From Candidatus Latescibacterota bacterium (lineage in GTDB: Bacteria > JAAXHH01), in assembly GCA_022823465.1 (NCBI GenBank), contig JAJEHX010000011.1, positions 1 to 64,000 on the forward strand: a stretch of DNA of 64,000 bases. The letters are read 5' to 3'. Positions 8,996 through 18,512 of this stretch are shown in pieces (the first letter of the stretch is position 1; the number at the start of each line of letters is the position of its first letter). The position numbers and the translations under genes were made by a program. Below the pieces are notes generated by a model that was not told where the DNA came from, made no database searches, and saw only the letters and a list, made by a program, of their open reading frames with translations.

Positions 8996-9976
8996 CAGCG
9001 TGTCGCTGTAATGGCACGCTGCCCTGACGCCTCCGGGATAGGTTTTGAGTTCCGGTTCGGATTCCCGGCACAGGTCCGTGGCATACCGGCACCGGGGATG
9101 GAAATGACATCCCTTCGGCGGCGAAGCCGGATCGGGCACGTCACCGGTAAGCGCGATCCGCGACCGTTTCCGCTGTATCGCGGGATCCGCCACCGGCACG
9201 GCGGAAATCAGGGCTTCCGTATAGGGATGCAGTGGGTTGTGGTAGATTTGATCGGAGGGCCCCGTTTCCACGATGCGTCCCAGATACATGATCGCCACCC
9301 GGTCGCTGATGTGCTGCAGTACGCTCAGGTCGTGGGTGATGAAGATGTAGGACAGGCCCAGCCGGTCCTTCAGCGACGCCAGGAGATTCAGGATCTGGGA
9401 CTGGACCGACACGTCCAGCGCCGATACCGGTTCGTCGGCGATGACCAGTTCCGGCTGCAGGGACAGGGCCCGGGCGATGCCGATGCGCTGGCGCTGACCC
9501 CCGCTGAAGGCGTGGGGATAGCGGCGCATGTCTCCGGCGTTGAGACCCACGTCGGCCAGCAGGCCCGCCACCCGGTCCTCCATCTCCGACCCGCGGGCCA
9601 GCCCGTTCACCTTCAGGGGTTCTCCCACGATATCGCTCACCGTCATCCGTGGATTGAGCGACGAATTCGGATCCTGGAACACCATCTGCATGCGGTGCCG
9701 GTACGGACGCATTTCACGACGATCCAGGGGACCGAGGTTGGCTCGTTCCGGGCCGAAGAAGATATCCCCTTCCGTGGGCGGGGTCGTCTTGAGCACACAA
9801 CGGCCGAGGGTCGTCTTTCCGCATCCGCTCTCGCCCGCCAGTCCCAGTGTTTCCCCGATCCCGCACTGGAAATCGACGCCGTCCACCGCCCGGACGTCGC
9901 CCTGCTTGCGGCGCCAGAGGCCTTTTCGGATCGGAAAGTATTTTTTAAGGTTTCGGACGTCGAGTATGGTGGACAT
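8978..9976 (-). CDS. Peptide-type ABC transporter ATP-binding protein (DppF/OppF-like)
   Basis: This 332-residue ATPase has Walker A GESGCGKT (48-55), the signature [14 protein letters not shown], Walker [13 protein letters not shown] and a switch His in ITHDLS. The C-terminal oligopeptide-transporter domain carries Cys residues in [15 protein letters not shown], as in many Dpp/Opp ATPases. The basic stretch [18 protein letters not shown] is typical of DppF rather than DppD. The ATG at 9976 is chosen because it gives the normal family N-terminus; an in-frame GTG at 9988 is possible, and neither has a clear ribosome-binding site. It pairs with the DppD-like ATPase upstream. Confidence 0.92.
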   Translation of the reverse strand: MSTILDVRNLKKYFPIRKGLWRRKQGDVRAVDGVDFQCGIGETLGLAGESGCGKTTLGRCVLKTTPPTEGDIFFGPERANLGPLDRREMRPYRHRMQMVFQDPNSSLNPRMTVSDIVGEPLKVNGLARGSEMEDRVAGLLADVGLNAGDMRRYPHAFSGGQRQRIGIARALSLQPELVIADEPVSALDVSVQSQILNLLASLKDRLGLSYIFITHDLSVLQHISDRVAIMYLGRIVETGPSDQIYHNPLHPYTEALISAVPVADPAIQRKRSRIALTGDVPDPASPPKGCHFHPRCRYATDLCRESEPELKTYPGGVRAACHYSDTLSLQGI

Positions 9977-10030
9977 GGGAGAAACCACTGTATAGCCCGG
10001 TTGATTGCGAATTCGATCGAAGTTGGTTTC

Positions 10031-10068
10031 GGCGATCTGGCATCACCGGGGCGATCCGGCATCACCGG
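10031..10068 (-). repeat. Two tandem 19-bp repeats behind the DppD-type gene
   Basis: GGCGATCTGGCATCACCG at 10031-10048 is followed by GGCGATCCGGCATCACCG at 10050-10067, a 19-bp period with one mismatch. The pair lies 19 bases beyond the stop of the DppD-type gene (10087). Confidence 0.75.
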
Positions 10069-10086
10069 ATGGACTGCGCGAGGCTT

Positions 10087-11100
10087 CTACACCTGCGCAT
10101 AGTTCTTTTCGATCCGGTCCGCGTGCCAGCACCGCGCGTAATGCCCCGGCTCGATTTCCTCTACCGGTGGCATCTGGCCGCATTGTTCTGTAGCGTAGCG
10201 GCAGCGCAGCGCGAAAGCGCAGCCTTCCGGGAGGTTGAGCGGAGACGGGACTGTACCCGGTATGGTGGACAGCTGCGAAGCCTTCTCGCGGTTGATCCGG
10301 GGCGCGGATTCGAGCAGTCCCCGGGTATAGGGATGGGCGGCCCGGTAGAATATCCGCTCGGGCGACCCGGTTTCCACCACCTGCCCCGCGTACATGATCA
10401 GGATCTCGTCGGCCATATCGGCGATCACGCCCAGATCGTGGGTGATCATCACGATGGCCATGTTCAGGTTGTTTTTCAGTTCCTTCAGCAGATCGAGGAT
10501 CTGTGCCTGGATCGTCACGTCCAGCGCCGTGGTTGGTTCATCGGCGATCAGCAACTCGGGCCCGCACGAAAGAGCCATGGCGATCATGGCGCGCTGCCGC
10601 ATGCCGCTGGAGAGTTCGTGGGGGTACTCGTCCACCCGCTGCTGCGGACCTGGTATTCCGACTTCGGCCAGGGCCTGTACCGCACGGGAACGGGCGGTCT
10701 CCCGGTCCATGCCGTGATGGAGGCGGAGGGCCTCGCCGATCTGGTTCCCCACGGTGTATACCGGGTTCAGGGCCGTCATGGGTTCCTGGAAGATCATGGA
10801 GATCCTGCGGCCCCTGATCCTGCGCATGGCATCGCCCCCCGGCTCGAGGGCGTGTATCTCGATCGACGAACCGCCCCCGGCATCATGATACACGATCTTT
10901 CCTTCCACGTAACCCGGTTTCGGCACAAGCTGCATGAGGGAAAGCCCCATCATGCTTTTGCCACAGCCGCTTTCACCGACCACGCCGAGAGTCCTGCCCC
11001 GCCGGATCTGAAACGAAACGTCGCGTACGGCCCGGACGGGACCGTCGTCTGTAGGGATTGTTGCGGACAGGTGTGATATATCAAGGAGGAGGTCGTCCAT
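10087..11100 (-). CDS. Peptide-type ABC transporter ATP-binding protein (DppD/OppD-like)
   Basis: The product has 337 residues, with Walker A GESGCGKS (42-49), signature LSSGMRQRAMIAMAL, Walker B LLIADEPTTALD and an ITHDLG switch. The Cys-containing C-terminal domain GCAFALRCRYATEQC is that of DppD/OppD proteins. It is the first gene of a five-gene minus-strand operon encoding a complete importer. The ATG lies only 8 bases downstream of the predicted -10 box and no Shine-Dalgarno sequence is visible, so the mRNA may be essentially leaderless. Confidence 0.92.
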   Translation of the reverse strand: MDDLLLDISHLSATIPTDDGPVRAVRDVSFQIRRGRTLGVVGESGCGKSMMGLSLMQLVPKPGYVEGKIVYHDAGGGSSIEIHALEPGGDAMRRIRGRRISMIFQEPMTALNPVYTVGNQIGEALRLHHGMDRETARSRAVQALAEVGIPGPQQRVDEYPHELSSGMRQRAMIAMALSCGPELLIADEPTTALDVTIQAQILDLLKELKNNLNMAIVMITHDLGVIADMADEILIMYAGQVVETGSPERIFYRAAHPYTRGLLESAPRINREKASQLSTIPGTVPSPLNLPEGCAFALRCRYATEQCGQMPPVEEIEPGHYARCWHADRIEKNYAQV

Positions 11101-11108
11101 ACAAGGTC

Positions 11109-11138
11109 ATTTTAACGCCCGGTTTGAAGAGATGTCAA
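11109..11138 (-). promoter_or_regulatory. Predicted sigma70-type promoter of the ABC importer operon
   Basis: On the minus strand a perfect TTGACA (11133-11138) is separated by 18 bases from TAAAAT (11109-11114, five of six matches to TATAAT). The expected transcription start near 11102 would be almost at the ATG of the DppD-type gene (11100), implying a leaderless or near-leaderless transcript. This is a motif match only. Confidence 0.5.
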
Positions 11139-11253
11139 GGTGTAACGGGCAGCGTCGAAGATGGAAGTTTGAAGACATGAATACGTTGGTTTGTATGGAG
11201 TAGAACTGTATCTTCCAATTACCCCTAACGGAATTACCGTGCTGGATTTATCC

Positions 11254-11259
11254 AAGGAG
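11254..11259 (+). promoter_or_regulatory. Ribosome-binding site fixing the start of the HisC-like gene
   Basis: AAGGAG lies 6 bases before the ATG at 11266. It decides for this start over in-frame ATG 11191, and leaves the twin-arginine motif at residues 13-14, where an export signal needs it. Confidence 0.75.
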
Positions 11260-11265
11260 TCGAAT

Positions 11266-12516
11266 ATGCATGCGTCAGAGACGGCCCGGAATGCCTGGAC
11301 ACGTCGAGGTTTCATGAAGGGCGCGCTAGCGGCCGGTACGGCCGGCGTCGCCCTGTCCATGTCGGACAGGATTGCCATGGCCACGCAATTGATCTCGGGC
11401 GGCAGGCCCAATATCGAAGCCATACGGGGTGTGGGCGTGCAGCCGGGTCTCGTACGCATGAGCCTGAATGAAAATCCGCTTGGACCGTCGCCCCGGGCCA
11501 TCGAAGCCATGGCGAACCGGCTGTTCGGCGTCAACCGCTACGGAACGGACCTGAGCGACCTGATGCAGGCTTTGTCGACCTTCGACGGGGTGGAATTGCC
11601 GGAGCCGGACAACTCCATGCGGCGCTCCTTTTTCCGGCCGCCTCCCGGACCGTTCATGTTGACCCCGGGATCCAGTCTCATCCTGGACCTGCTCTGCCTG
11701 GCCTATCTCAGCCGCAATGGCGGAGAAGTCATCGAGGCGGAGTACGGATACGGGTCCATTTCCCGCTCCGCCGGCGATTACAAGGACATGTTCGGCGTCG
11801 ACGTCAACATCGTACGGGCGCCGATGACGCCTGAATACAAGCACGACCTCGACGGGATGGCCTCCCTGGCGTCCGAGAAGACGTCACTGGTGGTCATCAC
11901 CAATCCGAACAATCCCACGGGCACGCTGCTGCAGCCCGATGAAATAGAAGCTTTCGTCAACAAGATCCCGTCTTCCGCTATCGTGGTCATCGACGAGGCC
12001 TATCTGCACTTCGCGGAGCAGGACCCGATTCCCTCGGCCATCCCCCTGGCCGTGAAATACGACAACGTGGTCGTAGTCAGGACCTTCTCCAAGGCCTATG
12101 CGCTGGCCGCCGTGAGACTGGGGTACTGCGTCGCGTCGCAGAAGGTCCAGGACGAATTGCGGAAGTACTACCAGGAAAGCCCTAACGCCCTGGCCAGCGT
12201 CGCAGGAGCGGCCGCGGTGCGGGACCTGGAGCATCTCCAGAAATCTCGCGAGGCGGTGTGGGACTTCAAGAAGCGTTGCTACGCGGCCTTCGACGAGATG
12301 GGGATCGAGTACCTGCCTTCCCAGGGCACGTTCGTGATGGCCGATTTGAAGCAGTCGGCAATGCAGGTGGTCCGGGAAATGCGTGCCCGCAATGTCTGGA
12401 TCAGTTCCCGGCGGCAGCGGGAATTCAGGAACTGGATCAGGGTTTCCGCCGGTACGGAGGCGGAAACCGAGGTCTTCATTCAGACCCTCAAGGACGTGCT
12501 GGCCAAGTCCAGTTGA
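11266..12516 (+). CDS. Tat-exported class I/II aminotransferase, histidinol-phosphate aminotransferase-like
   Basis: This 416-residue PLP enzyme resembles HisC. NPNNPTGT is at 213-220, DEAY around D243 would contact the PLP nitrogen, and K276 in TFSKAYALAAVRLGY is the expected Schiff-base Lys. The N-terminus is a twin-arginine signal: WTRRGFMKGA (11-20) followed by a small-residue hydrophobic stretch and an AMA cleavage-like site near residue 39. The enzyme should therefore be folded with its cofactor and exported to the periplasm, which rules out an ordinary role in histidine biosynthesis. Neighbours do not reveal the substrate. The gene tail overlaps a 19-bp tandem repeat. Confidence 0.88.
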   Translation: MHASETARNAWTRRGFMKGALAAGTAGVALSMSDRIAMATQLISGGRPNIEAIRGVGVQPGLVRMSLNENPLGPSPRAIEAMANRLFGVNRYGTDLSDLMQALSTFDGVELPEPDNSMRRSFFRPPPGPFMLTPGSSLILDLLCLAYLSRNGGEVIEAEYGYGSISRSAGDYKDMFGVDVNIVRAPMTPEYKHDLDGMASLASEKTSLVVITNPNNPTGTLLQPDEIEAFVNKIPSSAIVVIDEAYLHFAEQDPIPSAIPLAVKYDNVVVVRTFSKAYALAAVRLGYCVASQKVQDELRKYYQESPNALASVAGAAAVRDLEHLQKSREAVWDFKKRCYAAFDEMGIEYLPSQGTFVMADLKQSAMQVVREMRARNVWISSRRQREFRNWIRVSAGTEAETEVFIQTLKDVLAKSS

Positions 12517-12557
12517 CCCGGCCAAGTCCAACTGCCCCGGCCAAGTCCAGCTGACCC
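12501..12557 (+). repeat. Three tandem 19-bp repeats spanning the stop codon of the HisC-like gene
   Basis: GGCCAAGTCCAGTTGACCC (12501-12519), GGCCAAGTCCAACTGCCCC (12520-12538) and GGCCAAGTCCAGCTGACCC (12539-12557) follow each other directly. The first copy encodes the last residues and the TGA (12514-12516). A second short direct repeat, GGTTCCATCCGGCG, follows twice at about 12561-12594. Confidence 0.9.
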
Positions 12558-12616
12558 GGCCGGTTCCATCCGGCGCAGATGGTTCCATCCGGCGTGCCGG
12601 TACGTTTCATCCAAAG

Positions 12617-12650
12617 AAAAAGGGCGGGGTTCGTTTCCCCCGCCCTTTTT
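12617..12650. terminator. Bidirectional Rho-independent terminator
   Basis: AGGGCGGGG (12621-12629) pairs with CCCCGCCCT (12638-12646) around an 8-base loop. The stem is flanked by AAAA on the left and TTTT on the right, giving a U-tract on both transcripts. It lies between the convergent HisC-like gene (ends 12516) and ftsH (ends 12760) and can serve both. Confidence 0.85.
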
Positions 12651-12759
12651 ATATGCAAGTCCAATTGCAGATCTGGCAGATCTAATCGTACGCGCGGTTT
12701 TCTTATTCTTGCGCTTGTCTTTAATTCCTTGCGCCTGCCCCAACTCCCCGCCGGCGTTC

Positions 12760-14985
12760 CTAAGGTTTCGTCGACCTTACCGGAGCGGCGGGCTCTGCTT
12801 CCGGGTCCGGTGTTTCCACTGTCTCCTGTTCCTGGCCGTCCACGGTTACCGCACCGTTTCCGTCCCCGGGTTTCGTTTCCGATACGGCCTCTTCTCTAGC
12901 CTCATCCTTCGAGTTGGCTTCGCCGGCCTTGCCATCCTCAGCTACTGCCTGGGGCTCGGCAGTCGGCTGCGGCTCGGCCACTGCCTGCGGCTCGGCTACT
13001 GCCTGTGGTTCCCCGGTTTCCTGAGACTCCCCGGCTTCCTGAGTTTCGGCAGATGGCTGTGAACCGCCGGATTCATTCGTGTCAGGCTTAGGCGGCAGGG
13101 TCTTGCCTTCGATGAGCGCGGCTACTTCGTCCCGTGAAAGCGAGTCGCGCTCCAGCAGGGCTTTGGCCACGATATGAAGTTCGGACTCGTAGTCATTAAG
13201 CAGTTTTTCCACTCTCTCTCCGGCTACGGTCACGAACCGCTGGATTTCGTTGTCGATGCGGTGTGCGGTCGTTTCGCTGTAATTGGCCTGGTGGGCGATG
13301 TCCCGCCCGAGGAAGACCTCGTGTTCCTTCTCGCCCAGGGCCGTGGCGCCCAGTTCTTCGCTCATCCCCCAGTCGCATACCATGTGACGGGCGATCCGGG
13401 TTACCTGTTCGATGTCGTTCTGCGCGCCGGACGTAACCTCCCCGAAAACGATCTGCTCGGCCGCACGGCCGCCCAGCGCGGCGGCCATCGTGCCCAGGCA
13501 GTACGAACGGGACTGCAGATAGCGCTCTTCCGGCAGGGGGATGGTCACGCCCAGGCCCCTGCCCTGGGGCAGTATCGTCACCTTGTGCAGCGGGTCGATT
13601 TCGGGAATGAGTTCGAAGGCAAGGGCGTGGCCGGCCTCGTGGTAGGCCACGATCTCCCGTTCTTTGTCGCTGATCACGAGTTGCCGCTTCGAGCCCATCA
13701 TGATCTTTTCTTTCGCTTCTTCGAAGTCGTCGCTTGTTACGGAGGAGTGATCGTACCGCGCCGCGATCAGCGCCGCCTCGTTCACCATGTTGGCGAGGTC
13801 TGCTCCGACCATCCCGGGCACGCCTTTGGCCAGTACGTCCAGCTTGACCGAATCGTCGAGGGGGATGTTTCGGCCCTTCACGTGGATCTCCAGGATCTTT
13901 TCCCGGCCTACCACGTCGGGCCGGTCGACGACGATATGCCGGTCGAAGCGGCCGGGGCGAAGGAGCGCGGGGTCCAGCACGTCGGGGCGGTTCGTCGCGC
14001 CGATCACGATGATCGAATCCGTTTTCTCGAATCCGTCCAGCCCCACCAGCAACTGGTTCAGGGTCTGTTCACGCTCGTCGTGCCCGCCGCCGAGCCCGGC
14101 GCCCCTGTGGCGGCCGATGGCGTCGATTTCATCGATGAAAATGATGCACGGGGCGTTCTGACGGGCCTGGTCGAAGAGGTCGCGCACGCGGGAGGCGCCG
14201 ACGCCTACGAACATTTCCACGAAGTCGGAACCGCTCATGCTGAAGAAGGGCACGCCCGCCTCACCCGCCACGGCCTTTGCCAGCAGTGTCTTCCCCGTAC
14301 CCGGCGGACCCAGCAACAGGGCGCCTTTCGGTATACGGCCGCCGAGGGCGTGGAACTTCTCCGGGTTCTTCAGGAATTCCACGATTTCCTGCAGGTCGCG
14401 CTTGGCTTCGAGGACGCCCGCCACGTCGGCGAAGGTTATGGAGGGCCGGTCTTCCACGATCATCTTGGCCCGGCTCTTGCCGAAGGAGAACATGCCGCGC
14501 TGGCCCGATTGCATCTGCCGCAGGATGAATATCCAGAACCCGATCAACAGCAGCCAGGGCAGGGCGGCTATGAGGTAGCCGACCCAGTTGGTGGCCTCCG
14601 GCTCGGCCGTGACCATCACGTTTCTGGCCATGAGATCCGACACCAGTTCCGGGTCGTCGAAGGGGATGTACACCTTGAACTCGCGCAGGCTCTGGTTCGC
14701 GCCCTCGATCACGGCCGACGAGTTCTGGCGCAACGTGCCGGTGATCAGCTTCTCGGTGATGGTGACCTGCTCGATGTTGTCGGCTTCGAGAAACTGCTGG
14801 AACTGCGTATACGACACCGTTGCGACGTTGTCGCCGCGTCTGGGCAGGAACTGGGCGGCCATCAGGAAAAACAGGAAGAGTACGAGCCAGATCAGGATCG
14901 AGCGGTTCTTTTTCGTCTTGTCGGGCTGAGGCTGCCGTTCGTTTCGGGGCGGGGGTTGATTCCGGTCCTGCGGAGGCTGGGACAT
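12760..14985 (-). CDS. ftsH: ATP-dependent zinc metalloprotease FtsH
   Basis: FtsH is a membrane-anchored AAA+ protease degrading membrane proteins and short-lived regulators. The 741-residue product shows TM1 at about 29-48, a periplasmic domain, TM2 at about 135-155, Walker A GPPGTGKT (226-233), Walker B IIFIDEID (281-288), the second region of homology with the arginine finger (331-349) and the zinc motif HEAGH (449-453). It is about 100 residues longer than E. coli FtsH (644). The extra C-terminus is rich in Glu, Pro, Gln and Ala with six-residue AEPQAV-type repeats, encoded by 18-bp DNA repeats, and is probably disordered. The N-terminus also carries a polar Pro/Gln-rich extension of about 25 residues. 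Confidence 0.97.
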   Translation of the reverse strand: MSQPPQDRNQPPPRNERQPQPDKTKKNRSILIWLVLFLFFLMAAQFLPRRGDNVATVSYTQFQQFLEADNIEQVTITEKLITGTLRQNSSAVIEGANQSLREFKVYIPFDDPELVSDLMARNVMVTAEPEATNWVGYLIAALPWLLLIGFWIFILRQMQSGQRGMFSFGKSRAKMIVEDRPSITFADVAGVLEAKRDLQEIVEFLKNPEKFHALGGRIPKGALLLGPPGTGKTLLAKAVAGEAGVPFFSMSGSDFVEMFVGVGASRVRDLFDQARQNAPCIIFIDEIDAIGRHRGAGLGGGHDEREQTLNQLLVGLDGFEKTDSIIVIGATNRPDVLDPALLRPGRFDRHIVVDRPDVVGREKILEIHVKGRNIPLDDSVKLDVLAKGVPGMVGADLANMVNEAALIAARYDHSSVTSDDFEEAKEKIMMGSKRQLVISDKEREIVAYHEAGHALAFELIPEIDPLHKVTILPQGRGLGVTIPLPEERYLQSRSYCLGTMAAALGGRAAEQIVFGEVTSGAQNDIEQVTRIARHMVCDWGMSEELGATALGEKEHEVFLGRDIAHQANYSETTAHRIDNEIQRFVTVAGERVEKLLNDYESELHIVAKALLERDSLSRDEVAALIEGKTLPPKPDTNESGGSQPSAETQEAGESQETGEPQAVAEPQAVAEPQPTAEPQAVAEDGKAGEANSKDEAREEAVSETKPGDGNGAVTVDGQEQETVETPDPEAEPAAPVRSTKP
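12943..13014 (-). repeat. Four tandem 18-bp repeats inside the 3' part of ftsH
   Basis: Units beginning at 12943, 12961, 12979 and 12997 share the core CTGCCTGNGGCTCGGC with substitutions. They are in frame and encode repeated AEPQAV-like hexapeptides in the FtsH tail. The location near a gene 3' end matches the other tail repeats in this window, but here the copies stay coding. Confidence 0.8.
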
Positions 14986-15025
14986 GTCTGGTTGAAGACC
15001 TCGATTCGTTCGATGGGTTGGCGTC

Positions 15026-15634
15026 TTAGAATCCGGTGCAGATCGGCGCGGCGACGATGAGATGGCGAAGATCCAGGCTGCCCTCGGCGGGGTATTGCGA
15101 CCAGTCCCTGAACATGCTTCGGAGTTTGCCGCGCGCTTCCGAGAGCCTGCGTTTCACCGTGCCCACGGGGACATTCATCCTCGTGCTGACCTCGTCACAG
15201 GAATAACCGGTGAAATAGTACATGGCCACGGTACGCCTGAGCGCCTGGGAAAGCGTATCGACCGCCTTATGCAACCTGCGGTTGTTTGCCCGTTTCCGAT
15301 GCTCGTCTCCCGGCCAGGCCGCCTGGTACCCGGGCTCCACCTCGGACCACGCTTCTCCCTGGTTCCTGGGGTCGCCCGCATGGGCAAGGCACCGGTTGCG
15401 CGCGATGACGCGCAGCCACTGGGGAAACCGTTCCGGGTCGCGCAGGGAGGACAGACGCTGGTAAACGGCAAGCCACACGTCCTGTACGATGTCCTGTTCG
15501 TCCTGGCGGTTTCTGACCATGGAACCGACAACGCGCCTGATCTCCCGGTCATACCGTGTAACCAGCTTTTCGAAATCGTCCGGACAGCCGTTCAACACGC
15601 TATCGATGATGATCCCGTCTGCCGTATGCGCCAT
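15026..15634 (-). CDS. ECF-type RNA polymerase sigma factor
   Basis: This 202-residue sigma-70 family protein has region 2 around residues 20-85 (DEQDIVQDVWLAVYQ) and region 4 around 125-180 (a helix-turn-helix in YSCDEVSTRMNVPVGTVKRRL). Region 3 is missing, as in ECF sigma factors. The ATG at 15634 gives a normal length; an in-frame start at 15700 would add 22 basic residues. No anti-sigma factor gene is adjacent, so how it is controlled is not visible. Its gene precedes ftsH on the same strand with 40 bases between them. Confidence 0.88.
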   Translation of the reverse strand: MAHTADGIIIDSVLNGCPDDFEKLVTRYDREIRRVVGSMVRNRQDEQDIVQDVWLAVYQRLSSLRDPERFPQWLRVIARNRCLAHAGDPRNQGEAWSEVEPGYQAAWPGDEHRKRANNRRLHKAVDTLSQALRRTVAMYYFTGYSCDEVSTRMNVPVGTVKRRLSEARGKLRSMFRDWSQYPAEGSLDLRHLIVAAPICTGF

Positions 15635-15792
15635 TTCAATTACCCTGCGTTTGTGGGTTGCGTACCTCGATGAAGCGCGGAAACGCACCGTGAAAACCAT
15701 TCACTATATAAGAGGGTCCGGAACGTAAAATGGTTCGGTTTTTTTCGCACCGGTCCAACCCGCCGTTAATATACCTGAAAATAACAGTCTCG

Positions 15793-17136
15793 TCAAGCAG
15801 CCCCGGCTGCCCTTTCGTTGGCGGAGACCACGCGAATTTCGCGGGTCAGACCGATCAGTCCCACCAGGTTCGGAAACATCATGCAGGCGACCATGATATC
15901 GCCGAGGTCCCAGATCACCCGAGCCTCGTATACCGCCCCGAAGAAGGCGGCCACGCACCACGTGATCCTGATGCCCCAGACCACGCTCCGGGAATCCGTC
16001 ACGAACCGTAGCCCCTGCTCGGCGTAGTAGGACCAGGTGACCATCGTGGTGAATCCGAACATCAGGGAGCAGAGCGCGACAATGGCTCCTCCGAAGGGGA
16101 TCGAGGTGTTGAGCGCGGATGCCACGAGGGCGGTACTGATCTCACCATTGTGCCAGACGCCGGCGATGACTACCGTTACGGCGGTCATGGAGCATACGAT
16201 AATCGTGTCGATGAAGACACCGATCATGGAAATGTAGCCCTGTCGCAGCGGGTTGCTCGTCTGCGCGGCGCTGTGGGCGATCCCCGCGCTGCCGAGGCCG
16301 GCCTCGCTGGAGATGACACCCCTGCGAATACCGTACTGAATCGTCCGGGCAAGTGTAGCGCCGGCGAACCCTCCGACCGCGGCCATGGGGGTGAACGCGC
16401 TTTCCACGATCAGCCAGAGGGCGGCCGGCAGCGCGTCGAGGTGCATGATGACGACGTACCCCACGCTGGCCGCGTAAACGAGCACCATGGTAGGCACGAG
16501 CCGCTCGGCGACGAGTCCGATGCGCTTGATCCCGCCGATGATGACCACGGCCAGGATGACGGTCAGCAGGAGGCCGGTGATCCACTTGGCCACGTCGAAC
16601 TGGGTGCTCATCACGAGGGCGATGGAATTCGCCTGGCCGATGTTGCCGCCGCCCAGGCCGCCCAGCGTGGCGCAAAGGGCGAAGATCGCGCCAATGGTGG
16701 GCAGGTTCAGCCCTTCCTTCAGGTAGGACATGGGGCCGCCGAGCATGAGGCCGTCCCGGGTCTTGCCGCGGTATCGCAGGGCCAGTACGGTTTCAGCGTA
16801 CTTCGTCGCCATGCCAAGGGGCGCCATGGCCGCCATCCAGAAGGCGGCGCCCGGTCCACCGACCGCAATGGCCGTCGCCACCCCCGCGATGTTTCCGTTG
16901 CCGATGGTCGCCGCCATGGCGGTGGTCAAAGCCTGGAAGGGCGATATGTCGCCGGAGTCCTGCTCGCCTTTGTCCCGCCGCAGGGCGCCCCGCATGACCA
17001 GTCCGACTGCCGTGCCGAACTTTCGGAACTGGACTCCTCTGCTGGCGAAGGTGAGCATGAGGCCCAGGACGGCTAGCACGCCGATCGTCCAGGGGCCCCA
17101 CATGAAATCGGATATCACGCGCAGGACGGCATCCAT
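15793..17136 (-). CDS. Sodium:alanine/glycine symporter, AGCS family
   Basis: This 447-residue inner-membrane protein has about ten hydrophobic segments. The family motif is clear: PFQALTTAMAATIGNGNIAG near residues 65-85, GGPGAAFWMA after it, and RRGVISSEAGLGSAGIAHSA near 275. AGCS proteins couple sodium entry to uptake of alanine or glycine. The gene stands alone between the ECF sigma gene and the divergent Gfo/Idh gene. Substrate choice between alanine, glycine and other small amino acids cannot be read from the sequence by eye. Confidence 0.93.
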   Translation of the reverse strand: MDAVLRVISDFMWGPWTIGVLAVLGLMLTFASRGVQFRKFGTAVGLVMRGALRRDKGEQDSGDISPFQALTTAMAATIGNGNIAGVATAIAVGGPGAAFWMAAMAPLGMATKYAETVLALRYRGKTRDGLMLGGPMSYLKEGLNLPTIGAIFALCATLGGLGGGNIGQANSIALVMSTQFDVAKWITGLLLTVILAVVIIGGIKRIGLVAERLVPTMVLVYAASVGYVVIMHLDALPAALWLIVESAFTPMAAVGGFAGATLARTIQYGIRRGVISSEAGLGSAGIAHSAAQTSNPLRQGYISMIGVFIDTIIVCSMTAVTVVIAGVWHNGEISTALVASALNTSIPFGGAIVALCSLMFGFTTMVTWSYYAEQGLRFVTDSRSVVWGIRITWCVAAFFGAVYEARVIWDLGDIMVACMMFPNLVGLIGLTREIRVVSANERAAGAA

Positions 17137-17369
17137 GGCGTACCTCTTTCGCTGGTGGCGTGTTGCAGAAGTTTGGGTGACAGGCGCAATCCGGAGTCAG
17201 GTTTAATCTACTTCGCTTCACGGGTTAGACAAGGCGAAAGACGCCGGGGCGCCATCTGACTTCGGATCGTTGTTTTGGTTGTCTCCCGAAATGGGGCGTT
17301 TTATCTTGGATGTCCGCGTCCATCACGGTTCAATGTTCGTATCCGTCATCGGTTCAAAACGGAGTGCTC

Positions 17370-18512
17370 GTGACTGACCGTACCTACGGCGTCTTGCTGG
17401 TCAGTTTCAGCAGGCACAGCCACCAAAGCAGTTTCGTGCCCGCCTTCGTGGACCATCCCCGGATCCGCATCGTCGGGGTCGCGGACGACGCGGATATAGA
17501 TCCCTATCTCAAACCGTTGAACCGGTCCTGGGCCGAGCGGCTGGACGTGCCCTGTCACGAGGGGATCGAAGCGGCTGTTCGCCGTGCCGAGGTCGACATC
17601 GTGAGCATCGGCCACGAAATCGAGCGGCGGTCCGAAATCGCCAGGCTGGCGGCCGGCGCGGGCAAGCATCTGTGGATCGACAAGTACATCGGCGCCAATA
17701 TGCCGGAGTGTCGCGCCGTGGTCGACGCCGTAGAAAGGTCAGGCGTCACAACCATCCTTCCCAGTTACATTTACAACGATCTGATAAACCAGAGCAAAAG
17801 GATGATCGATACGGGTTTTCTGGGCGAGCTGACGGCGATGCACGTGGACATTCTGTTCGGCAAGGGGATCCCCCGGCCCATATCGAAGGAGCAGCGGAAA
17901 CCCGGGTTCCTGCCGGCGGGAAGATGGAAGTTCCCAGATATAAAACGCGAGATTCTGACGGTCGGCGCCTATGCCGTCGCCCTGGTGCAGCAGTGCTTCG
18001 ATCCCATTGTCGAAGTGTACGGACAGGGGGGCGCCCACTTCTTCCCGGAACACGCCGCCCATGGCGCGGACGATTTCGGGACGCTGTCCCTCGTGGACCG
18101 GTCGGGCCGGGTGGCCACCATTTCCGCCGGGCGGAACGGCATCGCGTCGCACGGCGCGGGAGGGCCCAACCAGGCTTTTCTATTCGGCACGAAAGGCACG
18201 GGACGGGTCGACGGAAAGCGCCCAGGCATCGATACGCATCTGAGAAACCGAATCGTGGACGGCGATTACAGCGTCGATAGCGACGATCCCATGCAGTGGC
18301 ACAGCGGTCCGCCGACCCTGCTGACCTCCACGGGACTGGAATTCACCCGCGCCGCCCTGGATGATCTGGTCCACGCGTTGGACACTGGCGGCCGGCCCCG
18401 TTTCACCGTGCATGACGCGCGGGACCACATGGAGGTCCTGCTGGCGGGTTATGAATCCATCGTCCGGGAACAGCCCGTCCGTCTGCCCTTGCGCGGCGAG
18501 GAGGCGGCGTGA
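17370..18512 (+). CDS. Gfo/Idh/MocA family oxidoreductase
   Basis: This 380-residue NAD(P)-dependent oxidoreductase-like protein begins with a Rossmann strand (YGVLLVSF) whose nucleotide loop lacks the standard GxGxxG, reading SFSRHSHQSS instead. HLWIDKYIGANM takes the place of the usual EKP motif. The GTG at 17370 is preferred because CGGAG lies at 17360-17364 and the Rossmann strand follows at once; ATG 17310 is the upstream alternative. The degenerate motifs suggest a divergent or non-catalytic member. It overlaps the next gene by four bases (GTGA), implying a joint function. Confidence 0.75.
   Translation: MTDRTYGVLLVSFSRHSHQSSFVPAFVDHPRIRIVGVADDADIDPYLKPLNRSWAERLDVPCHEGIEAAVRRAEVDIVSIGHEIERRSEIARLAAGAGKHLWIDKYIGANMPECRAVVDAVERSGVTTILPSYIYNDLINQSKRMIDTGFLGELTAMHVDILFGKGIPRPISKEQRKPGFLPAGRWKFPDIKREILTVGAYAVALVQQCFDPIVEVYGQGGAHFFPEHAAHGADDFGTLSLVDRSGRVATISAGRNGIASHGAGGPNQAFLFGTKGTGRVDGKRPGIDTHLRNRIVDGDYSVDSDDPMQWHSGPPTLLTSTGLEFTRAALDDLVHALDTGGRPRFTVHDARDHMEVLLAGYESIVREQPVRLPLRGEEAA

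Noticed and set aside
13174-15060. A 628-codon open frame on the plus strand opposite ftsH
   Set aside because: It is a phase mirror of ftsH in GC-rich DNA; its translation is rich in Gly, Val, Arg and His with no domain, while the minus strand encodes an unmistakable FtsH.
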